Shown here: positions 46,548 through 53,421 of the stretch, in pieces
Layout: each line of letters starts with the position of its first letter
How positions within the stretch are numbered: position 1 is the first letter of the stretch
NCBI GenBank assembly: GCA_013335535.1
Contig: JAAXVL010000019.1
Coordinates: 1-53,421, forward strand
Reading direction: 5' to 3'
DNA: 53,421 bases
DNA from: Azonexaceae bacterium
Lineage (GTDB): Bacteria > Pseudomonadota > Gammaproteobacteria > Burkholderiales > Rhodocyclaceae
Program-made: the position numbers and the translations under genes
Notes under the pieces: model-generated
What the model was told of the DNA's origin: nothing
Databases searched by the model: none
The model's input: the letters and a program-made list of their open reading frames with translations, nothing else

Positions 46548-46781
46548 ATGACGATTGAACGCAGAGGATGCCCGGAGCGACGCGGCCGTGACATCGGCCC
46601 TCCCCGTGGTTGTTTCGATCGGCGGCGAAGCACGGAACGTCGACTCCCCGAAGCGGCGGAAGCCGAACTGTCAGCCGATGACTTCGCCAGGTTTTTCGGC
46701 TCGGTGAAAAAGCCCGCCGCCACTGGCGATCAACTCGATCTGGCCGCCGAGGTGTTCGAGCGCGTCCGCGACCGCTACTGA
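46548..46781 (+). CDS. Small Arg-rich hypothetical protein
   Basis: The 77-residue product starts at an ATG preceded by GAGGAGC. It has an unusually basic N-terminal half with ERRGCPERRGRD and DRRRSTERR motifs, then an acidic helix ADDFARFFGSVKK and a conserved-looking DLAAEVFERVRDRY end. No family was recognised. The motif style recalls the DRR tail of the protein at 17652. It lies 68 bases after the DedA gene, possibly in the same transcript. Confidence 0.6.
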   Translation: MTIERRGCPERRGRDIGPPRGCFDRRRSTERRLPEAAEAELSADDFARFFGSVKKPAATGDQLDLAAEVFERVRDRY

Positions 46782-47132
46782 TCCGGAAGACTGGATTGAC
46801 CCAGCCGAGACTTTAGCGGAATAACAAAGACTATCGTGAAGGCGTGGCCCTCTGTCCGGGCGAGTATAGAAAGTAATCTCCTTCACCGGTGATCGTTCTC
46901 CGGCGCGTAAATCACCCGGATCGAGCAGGGTTTGGTGTACTGAGCCGAAAAGTGGACGAACTTCCCATGGCCACGCCGTCTCGCTTCAAGTAGCATGTTC
47001 CGGCAATCAGGCTGTAGCAGGGTGGCCCGAAAGTGTCTGCTGCCATATTCCGAATTGATTCAACCCATCCAGCTCTGGCCAGTTCCTGCCAAAACCCCAA
47101 GTGTTTTTTCGCAGTTTTCAGCGGAGGTTCCC
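46782..47132 (+). other. 351-base gap upstream of the repeat-protein gene
   Basis: No supported gene. GGTGAT near 46891 and ATCACC near 46913 form a short inverted repeat, and GGCGTGGCC near 46840 has its complement near 46971. These may be operators or chance. The promoter of the repeat-protein gene should lie in the last part. Confidence 0.4.
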
Positions 47133-47690
47133 ATGTCTTGTATCCAGAAATTTTCCGGTGTCGTGCTGAGCCTCGCGTTTGCCGGCAATGCGCTTGCCAT
47201 TGACCAGATGCTGGCGATGCCGAAAAGAGACAGTACGCCCAGTATCAATACGGGCGTAAAGGCAATCGGACCCAAGCAGGATGATCCTCGCCAGGCAATC
47301 GGCCCGAAACAGGATGATCCTCGGCGGGCGATTGGTCCAAAACAGGATGACCCGAGACAGTCAATCGGGCCCAAACAGGACGATCCCCGCCAGGCAATCG
47401 GTCCGAAACAGGATGATCCTCGACAGGCGATTGGTCCGAAACAAGATGATCCGAGACAGTCAATCGGGCCCAAGCAGGACGATCCTCGTCAGGCAATCGG
47501 CCCGAAACAGGACGACCCGCGGGCAATTGGCCCAAAGCCAGATGATCCCCGGGCTATTGGGCCCAAGCCGGAAGATCCTCGGTCCCTTGCTCCAAAATCC
47601 GGGGCTCCCAAGGCAATTGGCCCGAAGCCTGACGATCCAAAGGCACTTGGTCCAAAATTGAGCGATCCGCTGGTGCGTCCTGGCCGATGA
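47133..47690 (+). CDS. Exported tandem-repeat protein (AIGPKQDDPRQ units)
   Basis: I start at the ATG at 47133, with GGAGG six bases upstream; the frame is open to 46995. The 185-residue product has a signal peptide (FSGVVLSLAFAGNALA, cleaved near 22) and a short linker. Thirteen tandem units follow, from residue 44 to about 180: seven of 11 residues (AIGPKQDDPRQ with A or S first) and then six of 10 residues (AIGPKPDDPR and decayed forms). The tail is VRPGR. It has no Cys apart from one in the signal sequence. It is predicted to be disordered, with regular charge (K, then DD, then R) and many Pro. I know no such family. A terminator follows at once. Confidence 0.8.
   Translation: MSCIQKFSGVVLSLAFAGNALAIDQMLAMPKRDSTPSINTGVKAIGPKQDDPRQAIGPKQDDPRRAIGPKQDDPRQSIGPKQDDPRQAIGPKQDDPRQAIGPKQDDPRQSIGPKQDDPRQAIGPKQDDPRAIGPKPDDPRAIGPKPEDPRSLAPKSGAPKAIGPKPDDPKALGPKLSDPLVRPGR
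47262..47672 (+). repeat. Tandem DNA repeat, 33-bp then 30-bp units
   Basis: Seven contiguous 33-bp units followed by six of 30 bp, coding for AIGPKQDDPRQ and shorter forms. Units in the middle are nearly identical at the DNA level, while the last few have drifted, which indicates expansion by duplication at the 5' side. No unique spacers lie between units. Confidence 0.92.
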
Positions 47691-47700
47691 GCAAAACGGG

Positions 47701-47727
47701 AAGCCTTTAAGGGCTTTCTCTTTTTTT
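47701..47727 (+). terminator. Terminator after the repeat-protein gene
   Basis: AAGCC at 47701-47705 pairs with GGCTT at 47712-47716 and is followed by a T-rich stretch with seven consecutive T. It lies ten bases after the stop. Confidence 0.7.
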
Positions 47728-47758
47728 CAAGATCGGGCAGCCCCCGTGCTGCCTCCAT

Positions 47759-48571
47759 TCATTCTGCCCGGTTGTCCTGCATAGGCCACTGCGCTACCCA
47801 GCAGCAACGATGATCATTGTCGGGAATGACGACGATGGAAGGCTTGGCTTTCTCGGGAAAGCCTGCGGCATAGGAACGGGCTACTTCCTCCATCATCACG
47901 CGATCCTTGCCGCCGACGTAATGTACCTGAGGGATGGCTTGCAGCCGCTCGCGGAAATCTGGCGGATTAAGCGAGCCTGAAAGCGGGGTCACACGGTGGC
48001 GGGTGGTCCACAGGCGGTGGTCCAGATTTCCGGCCACTGTAACCACCCGCTGGACATCATCGCGCTCTGCGGCCAGCAGCAAGGCAATGGCACCACCGCC
48101 CGAGTAGCCGACCAGCTCCACGACACGGGCAGCATAACGAGCCTTGAGGCGGTCGATGGCCTGACTCATGGCATGCACCACTTCTGCGGAAAATCGGTGC
48201 GACGTCCAGTATTTTTCCGCGCAGTCGTTCGCGGAGAAAGCGAACTGGCATGGGCGTCCCAGATACACAGCCGGCCCGCGGTCGCGCAACGCGAGTTTCA
48301 AGGCTAGCGGATCGACCGGGGTGGGGTCGGCAGAAGGCGTCCACAGATTCAGCCAGGCCAGCCCGTCACCCTCCAGATAGACGGTCAGTTTTGCTGTGGC
48401 GGCAAGACTGTCAGGAACAAAAGCAGCCAGGGGGAAATAGTTGTTCTGCAGCGGCTCGATGTGCCACCCGGCTGTGGTGGCAAGGCGTACGGCCTGCTCA
48501 CGGCGAGCCGCAGGTTCCGGAATATGGGCGCAGGAGACGCAAAGCAGCAGCGGTAGCCAGCGCCATTTCAT
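47759..48571 (-). CDS. Alpha/beta-hydrolase lipoprotein
   Basis: The 270-residue protein has an N-terminal signal (MKWRWLPLLLCVSCAHIPEP) with Cys14 as probable lipid site, although the -3 residue is an unusual Cys. The fold shows the nucleophile elbow LVGYSGGGAIALLLAAERDD (Ser157), a possible acid Asp in GGKDRVMMEE, and a catalytic His in DNDHRCCW near the end. This is typical of a secreted serine esterase or lipase-like hydrolase. Substrate unknown. It is 43 bases downstream of the barrel gene, in the same direction, so the two may be co-transcribed. Confidence 0.85.
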   Translation of the reverse strand: MKWRWLPLLLCVSCAHIPEPAARREQAVRLATTAGWHIEPLQNNYFPLAAFVPDSLAATAKLTVYLEGDGLAWLNLWTPSADPTPVDPLALKLALRDRGPAVYLGRPCQFAFSANDCAEKYWTSHRFSAEVVHAMSQAIDRLKARYAARVVELVGYSGGGAIALLLAAERDDVQRVVTVAGNLDHRLWTTRHRVTPLSGSLNPPDFRERLQAIPQVHYVGGKDRVMMEEVARSYAAGFPEKAKPSIVVIPDNDHRCCWVAQWPMQDNRAE

Positions 48572-48614
48572 GACCAGGCTACCAAAACCTCAAGCGCGCC
48601 TAGCGATGCCTCCG

Positions 48615-49568
48615 TCAAAAACGGTAGGCAATGCTTGCTGCCAGAGAATTACTCTTGGCTGGCCGGCCCTCGACCGAATTGGCTTCCACGCCGAGTGACA
48701 AGGCGCCCAGACCGATCCGCCGAATACCGACGGCCCAGACGGAACCGGACTTGTCGGACGACAGGGAGTAACTCCGCGATACATCGTTCTCATAGGTCGC
48801 CCGCACGTACGGGAACCAGTCATCCGTCCGGTAGGCGGCCATCAGCGAGGCCTGGACCTGCCCCAGACGGGCGTGACTGCCATCCATGCTCAGGCCTGAT
48901 GAAAAGGCGAAGGCATCGTTGCTCACATGGGAGTCGGCGTAGCCCAGTTTCCAGACAAGATTCCAGCTGTTTTGCCAATATGAGCCCGTCAGATTGACCG
49001 CCGCGAAGTGACTGGTGGAATTCTGCCGACCATCACCGAGCCCGGGATCGGAAGTTTCGTACTTGGTTGTTGCCCCCGAATAGCCGAGGCTGGCATCAAT
49101 GCTGAGATGATCGGTCAGGGTATAAAGCAGATAGGGCGAAATGGTATAGGCGTCCGTCTTCAGCCCGCCACCCGTCGCATTATTGATGTCACCGGCACTC
49201 CAGCCCAGGCCGAGCCCGATAACCAGACTCTCGCCCAGAGTGCGATCAGCGCCGACAAACATGGCCGCAGTATTGCCGTCGTAGAGGCCGGCGGAGCTGG
49301 AATTCGAGTAGGACGGACCCGCGTAGGCGCTGGTTTCCGGGCTTGTCTCGTCACCAGAGGACAGACCGGCGCGCCGCTGCCTTTTGGCGATCAGCAGTTC
49401 GATACGGTTGTTGATGGTGCGTTGGACCAGACGGACATTCTCGTTCTGCCACGTGTTGGAAACGAGAACGCAGCTCGCCGGGTCGTTCCCGTTGCAAAGT
49501 GCCAGCGCGGAGCTGGCCGGAAAGACGATGCCCGCGATTATGGCCAAAGCTGATCTGTTCGATAGCAT
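48615..49568 (-). CDS. Autotransporter-type outer-membrane beta-barrel protein
   Basis: I start at the ATG at 49568 (MLSNRSALAIIAGIVFPASS); an ATG one codon earlier is possible. The signal peptide is cleaved near 23 after ALA. A short passenger with a Cys pair follows (LCNGNDPASCVLV), then a helical linker with LVQRTINNRIELLIAKRQRR. A 12-strand-type autotransporter barrel (about 80-317) ends in IAYRF. The passenger is far too short for a classical autotransporter, so it probably acts as a pore or barrel alone, perhaps presenting the neighbouring lipoprotein hydrolase. The gap upstream to cusA is 143 bases. Confidence 0.85.
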   Translation of the reverse strand: MLSNRSALAIIAGIVFPASSALALCNGNDPASCVLVSNTWQNENVRLVQRTINNRIELLIAKRQRRAGLSSGDETSPETSAYAGPSYSNSSSAGLYDGNTAAMFVGADRTLGESLVIGLGLGWSAGDINNATGGGLKTDAYTISPYLLYTLTDHLSIDASLGYSGATTKYETSDPGLGDGRQNSTSHFAAVNLTGSYWQNSWNLVWKLGYADSHVSNDAFAFSSGLSMDGSHARLGQVQASLMAAYRTDDWFPYVRATYENDVSRSYSLSSDKSGSVWAVGIRRIGLGALSLGVEANSVEGRPAKSNSLAASIAYRF

Positions 49569-49711
49569 CAAAACCCCACCTTGAAATTATGTTGCCCGCC
49601 TGTCGGATACGGGATCTGAGAGAACTCTAGTCTTGTCCGGAAAAACGAGTCAAGCGCAATTGAAGTATTCGTCGTCCTAACTCGAGGCACGCGGCCCGGC
49701 GAAGCGGGAGC

Positions 49712-52700
49712 CTAGCTCCGACGCAGCTCCCGGGCCTTGACCAGGCCGTAGATGGCGGGGATCACGGCCAGGGTCAGCACGGTCGATGAAATCATGCCGC
49801 CGACCATCGGTGCGGCAATGCGGCTCATGACTTCCGAGCCGGTACCGGTACCCCACAAGATCGGCAGCAGGCCGGCCATGATGGCGGTGACCGTCATCAT
49901 CTTCGGACGGACGCGTTCAACGGCGCCTTCCATGACCGCGGCGTAGAGGTCGGACGCCTGCGGGCTACGGCCTTCCGCGGCACATTTCGCCTGCACGGCC
50001 GTCCACGCGTGGTCGAGGTAGATCAGCATGACGACGCCGGTTTCCGCCGCCACGCCAGCCAGCGCGATGAAGCCGATGGCCGCGGCGACCGACAGGTTGT
50101 AGCCGAGCAACCACATCAGCCAGATGCCGCCGACCAGTGCGAAGGGCACCGAGAGCATGACGATCAGCGTCTCGGTGATGCGCCGGAAGTTCAGGTAGAG
50201 GAGCAGGAAGATGATGAGCAGGGTGACAGGGACGACGACTTTCAGCTTCTCGATGGCCCGTTCCATGTACTCGAACTGGCCGCTCCATGTGACGTAGGTG
50301 CCGGGGGTGAATTTGACCTGCTCATTGACCGCCTTGCGCGCCTCGGCGACGTAGGAACCGATGTCGCGGTCGCGGATGTCGACATAGATGTAGGTCGAGA
50401 GCAGGGCGTTTTCGGTGCGGATGGCCGGGGCGCCGGTGTTGATTTTGACTTCGGCGACCTGGCCGAGCGGGATCATGCTGGCCGGCGCGCCCATCTCGGC
50501 GGGCACCGGGACGAGTACCTCGCGGGCGATGGCCTGCGGATCGCTGCGCAGGTCGCGCGGGTAGCGAATGGTTACTCCGAAGCGTTCGCGGCCTTCGACG
50601 GTGGTGGTGACCATCTCGCCGCCGAGCGCGGCGGCGACGACGTCCATGACCTCGCCAACGGTTAGCCCGTAGCGGGCCAGGGCGATGCGGTCGGGCACGA
50701 TGTCGAGGTAGAAGCCGCCGGTGATCCGTTCGGCGAAGGCGCTGCTGGTGCCGGGCACGGTCTTTACGACGCTCTCGATTTCCCTGGCCAGGCGTTCCAT
50801 TTCAACGAGATCAGTGCCGAAAACCTTGATGCCGATCGGCGTGCGGATGCCGGTGGATAGCATGTCGATGCGCGCCTTGATCGGCATCGTCCACGAATTG
50901 GCGACGCCGGGGAATTGCAGCGCCTTGTCGAGTTCGGCGATGAGCTTGTCGGTGGTCATGCCGGGGCGCCATTCGGATTCCGGCTTGAGGTTGATCACCG
51001 TTTCGAACATTTCCATCGGCGCCGGGTCGGTGGCGGTCTGGGCGCGGCCGGCCTTGCCAAAGACCGAGGCGACTTCCGGGAAACTCTTGATGATCTTGTT
51101 CTGGGTCTGCAACAGCTCGGCCGCCTTGGTCACCGACAGGCCGGGCAGGGTGGTTGGCATGTAGAACAGCGTGCCTTCGTTGAGGGTCGGCATGAATTCC
51201 GAACCCAGACGGCTGGCCGGGATGATGCTGATGGCCATGGCGATCAGGGCGAGGGCGATGGTCGTCTTCTTCCAGTTCATGACGCCGGCGATGATCGGCC
51301 GGTAGATCTTGATCAGGAAACGATTGACCGGGTTTTCGGCTTCCGGCCGGATATGCCCGCGGATGAACAGCAGCATCAGTACCGGGACCAGCGTTACCGA
51401 CAGGAAAGCGGCGGCCGCCATGGCGAAGGTCTTGGTCCACGCCAGCGGTGCGAACAGCCGGCCTTCCTGGGCTTCGAGCGTGAATACCGGTAGGAAGGAA
51501 ACGGTGATGATGAGCAGGCTGAAGAAGAGGGCGGGGCCGACCTCCTTGCACGCCGCAATCATCGCTTCGCTGCGCGACTCGCCGGGTTTGAGGCGTTCGA
51601 GATGCTTGTGGGCGTTCTCGATCATCACGATGGCGGCGTCGATCATCGCGCCGACGGCAATGGCGATGCCGCCCAGACTCATGATGTTCGAATTGATACC
51701 AAGCGCCCGCATGCCGATGAAGGCGGCGAGGATGCCGACCGGCAGCATGATGATGGCGACCAGCGCCGAACGCAGGTGGAGCAGGAAGACGACGCAGACC
51801 AGCGCGACGATCAGGCTTTCCTCGGCCAGCGTGCGTTTCAGCGTGGCGATGGCGCGCTCGATCAGTTCCGAGCGGTCATAGACGGTGGCAATGCTTACAC
51901 CTTCAGGCAGGCCGGCGCTGACTTCTGCGATCTTGGTCTTCACGTTGTGGATGACATCCAGCGCGTTCTGGCCGAAGCGCGACATGGCGATGCCGGAAAC
52001 CACCTCGCCCTCGCCGTTCAGCTCGGTGATGCCGCGCCGCTCGTCGGCGACCAGCTCGACCCGGCCAATGTCGGCGACGCGAACCGGCGTGCCGTTCTGC
52101 GCCTTGAGCACGAGGTTCTCGATGTCGCCCTTGCCGCGCAGATAGCCCCGGCCACGCACCATGTATTCGGTCTCGGCCATCTCCAGCGTCCGCCCGCCGA
52201 CATCGCGGTTGGAATTGCGGATCACCTCGGCGACGCGCATGAGCGGGATGCCATAGGTTTTCAGCTTGATCGGATCGACGGTGACCTGATATTGCTGGAC
52301 GAAGCCGCCGATGCTCGCCACCTCGGCGACACCGGGCGCTTTGGCCAGCTGATAGCGCAGGTACCAGTCCTGCAGCGTGCGCAGTTCGGCCAGCGTCTTG
52401 TCCTTGGCCAGTACGGCGTACTCGAAGACCCAGCCGACGCCGGTGGCATCCGGGCCGAGCGTTGGCGAGACGCCCTTGGGCAGCTTGCCGGAGACAGAGT
52501 TGACGTACTCCAACACGCGTGAGCGGGCCCAGTAGATGTCGGTGCCGTCCTCGAAAATGACGTAGACGAAGGAGGCGCCGAAGAAGGAGAAGCCCCGAAC
52601 GACCTTCGATTTTGGTACCGAGAGCAGGGCGGTGGTCAGCGGGTAGGTGACTTGATCCTCGACGACCTGCGGCGCCTGGCCGGGGAATTCGGTGTACAGG

Positions 52701-52843
52701 ATGACCTGGACGTCGGAGAGGTCGGGGATGGCGTCGAGCGGGGTTTTTATGACCGACCAGATGCCGGCGATGATGATGAATAGCGTGGCCAGCAAGACGA
52801 GGAAGCGGTTTCTGGCTGACCAGTTGATGAGGGCGTTAAGCAT
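49712..52843 (-). CDS. cusA: Copper/silver efflux RND transporter, CusA type
   Basis: The 1043-residue inner-membrane proton antiporter has two repeats of one plus five or six helices and two large periplasmic loops. The fourth helix has GAMIDAAIVMIENAHKHLE, with the Asp/Glu relay typical of heavy-metal RND pumps. The loop segment TDPAPMEMFETVINLKPESE and SWTMPIKARIDMLSTGIRTP carry the methionines that bind monovalent copper or silver in CusA. Zinc/cobalt CzcA types lack that pattern. The companion cusB, cusC and cusF genes are not in the window. They may lie beyond the inverted-repeat element directly upstream, or the transporter may be an orphan. Confidence 0.93.
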   Translation of the reverse strand: MLNALINWSARNRFLVLLATLFIIIAGIWSVIKTPLDAIPDLSDVQVILYTEFPGQAPQVVEDQVTYPLTTALLSVPKSKVVRGFSFFGASFVYVIFEDGTDIYWARSRVLEYVNSVSGKLPKGVSPTLGPDATGVGWVFEYAVLAKDKTLAELRTLQDWYLRYQLAKAPGVAEVASIGGFVQQYQVTVDPIKLKTYGIPLMRVAEVIRNSNRDVGGRTLEMAETEYMVRGRGYLRGKGDIENLVLKAQNGTPVRVADIGRVELVADERRGITELNGEGEVVSGIAMSRFGQNALDVIHNVKTKIAEVSAGLPEGVSIATVYDRSELIERAIATLKRTLAEESLIVALVCVVFLLHLRSALVAIIMLPVGILAAFIGMRALGINSNIMSLGGIAIAVGAMIDAAIVMIENAHKHLERLKPGESRSEAMIAACKEVGPALFFSLLIITVSFLPVFTLEAQEGRLFAPLAWTKTFAMAAAAFLSVTLVPVLMLLFIRGHIRPEAENPVNRFLIKIYRPIIAGVMNWKKTTIALALIAMAISIIPASRLGSEFMPTLNEGTLFYMPTTLPGLSVTKAAELLQTQNKIIKSFPEVASVFGKAGRAQTATDPAPMEMFETVINLKPESEWRPGMTTDKLIAELDKALQFPGVANSWTMPIKARIDMLSTGIRTPIGIKVFGTDLVEMERLAREIESVVKTVPGTSSAFAERITGGFYLDIVPDRIALARYGLTVGEVMDVVAAALGGEMVTTTVEGRERFGVTIRYPRDLRSDPQAIAREVLVPVPAEMGAPASMIPLGQVAEVKINTGAPAIRTENALLSTYIYVDIRDRDIGSYVAEARKAVNEQVKFTPGTYVTWSGQFEYMERAIEKLKVVVPVTLLIIFLLLYLNFRRITETLIVMLSVPFALVGGIWLMWLLGYNLSVAAAIGFIALAGVAAETGVVMLIYLDHAWTAVQAKCAAEGRSPQASDLYAAVMEGAVERVRPKMMTVTAIMAGLLPILWGTGTGSEVMSRIAAPMVGGMISSTVLTLAVIPAIYGLVKARELRRS

Positions 52844-52893
52844 GGAGGGCTTTTCCCTGGCTTGGCCAGCTGGCGGCTAATTGGCTTGGGGTT

Positions 52894-53100
52894 CCGCCCT
52901 TGCGGGGCGTCTTACTTTTTCTTGCTTCGCCAAGAAAAAGTAAGCAAAAAGAAGGCGACCCTGGGTCGGTGCCGGCTGCGCCGGTTCCCTGCGCTACTCG
53001 GTGCTGGCGGGGGCTGCGGAACTCGGGCTGCGCCCTCAGACAGTCCTCGCCCCTTTTCCGCCAGCCCCTGCGTTGCTCGGCACCTCTCAAGGGGCCCAGT
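52894..53100 (+). repeat. Left arm of a long inverted repeat
   Basis: About 207 bases that align, with many substitutions, to the reverse complement of 53211-53421. It contains a perfect 13-bp stem at 52912-52943 (TTACTTTTTCTTG, loop CTTCGC, complement). Short open frames in this arm are shadows of the repeat. It lies 51 bases upstream of cusA. Confidence 0.8.
52912..52943. other. 13-bp AT-rich hairpin in the left arm
   Basis: TTACTTTTTCTTG at 52912-52924 pairs with CAAGAAAAAGTAA at 52931-52943 around CTTCGC. It could terminate transcription in either direction. Confidence 0.75.
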
Positions 53101-53136
53101 AAAACGATCCGGGTTAAAACAGGGGTACCGGAGAAT

Positions 53137-53178
53137 TTCATTTTTGGCCGTTTTTTCCGGTAGACCGTGGAAATCTGC
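53137..53178 (+). repeat. Dispersed repeat copy 11, at the centre of the inverted repeat
   Basis: TTTCATTTTTGGCC, T-run, TTTCCGGTAGACCGTGGAAA. The core centre is AG instead of TG but the CGGT and ACCG arms are intact. It lies in the 110-base spacer between the two long arms. Confidence 0.85.
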
Positions 53179-53210
53179 TTATTCGGCAAAGCGCTTGAAC
53201 GCGGACGCCT

Positions 53211-53421
53211 TTGGGGTCCCCGTGGAAGGCGCTGAGCAACGCAGGTAGGCCGGGGGCAGTCGGCGAGGACTGTTTGAGGGCGAAGCCCGAGTTCCGCAGC
53301 CGCCCGGCCTGCCGAGTAGCGCAAGGAACCGGCAAAGCCGGCGCCGCCCTCGGGGTCGCCTTTTCTTTGGCTACTTTCTTTTGGCGAAGCAAAAGAAAGT
53401 ACGCCCGCCAGCAAGGCGGAA
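53211..53421 (-). repeat. Right arm of the long inverted repeat (truncated by the window)
   Basis: Reverse complement aligns to 52894-53100, sharing a GCGGAACTCGGGCT block, CAGTCCTCGCC, GGTTCC and CTGCGCTACTCGG-like segments. It contains a perfect 12-bp stem at 53372-53401 (TACTTTCTTTTG, loop GCGAAG). Confidence 0.8.

Noticed and set aside
46840..46979. GGCGTGGCC and its complement 130 bases apart, as possible insertion-sequence ends
   Set aside because: Only nine bases match, no transposase frame lies between them, and no target duplication is visible.
47262..47672. Regular 33-bp units that could suggest a CRISPR array
   Set aside because: The units are contiguous, lack unique spacers, stay in frame and encode a repeat protein.

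Overview
The window looks like a chromosomal segment of a high-GC betaproteobacterium. A Dechloromonas/Azonexus-type member of the Rhodocyclales is my inference from gene content: CysDN-type sulfate activation, YcaO, many PAS/GGDEF/EAL and hybrid-kinase genes, and periplasmic di-heme cytochromes. No rRNA, tRNA, CRISPR array, transposase or phage gene was recognised.

Layout. 1-6539: a partial DUF599 membrane protein, a membrane diguanylate cyclase, a zinc-ribbon-like small protein, an AT-richer islet with an XRE regulator and a DUF7706-like protein, a DUF1415 protein, a DUF4124 protein and a TonB-dependent receptor. 6587-14145: a signalling block on the minus strand. It holds an HDOD protein, a double-receiver protein and a three-gene overlapping operon of a PhnD-like binding protein, a membrane hybrid kinase and a second receiver-kinase. 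14385-17304: cysDN with a strong terminator, then lipoprotein SodC. 17652-20319: a small DRR-motif protein, then a translationally coupled pair of a membrane TIR protein and an OmpA-like lipoprotein. 20858-26452: a large Cache/PAS/GGDEF/EAL protein, a broken chemoreceptor stub, an orphan small protein and a J-domain protein. 26814-35523: a tight five-gene minus-strand operon of four di-heme c-type cytochromes and one lipoprotein. 35767-42761: a small STAS-like protein, fumC, a CHASE hybrid kinase and ycaO. 42871-46781: a LysR regulator divergent from azoR, pirin, a DedA-rhodanese fusion and an Arg-rich small protein. 47133-52843: a secreted tandem-repeat protein, an alpha/beta-hydrolase lipoprotein, an autotransporter-type barrel and cusA. 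52894-53421: a long inverted-repeat element.

The most unusual layer is a dispersed repeat of about 40 bp with core TTTCCGGTTGACCGTGG. I count ten clear copies and one decayed copy. Eight of the nine intergenic copies lie close to stop codons. One copy lies in frame inside a cytochrome gene. The CGGT/ACCG arms of its core are invariant while the two central bases vary, which suggests a constrained dyad. Other candidates for undescribed biology are the TIR/OmpA-lipoprotein pair, the cytochrome operon and the exported AIGPKQDDPRQ repeat protein.
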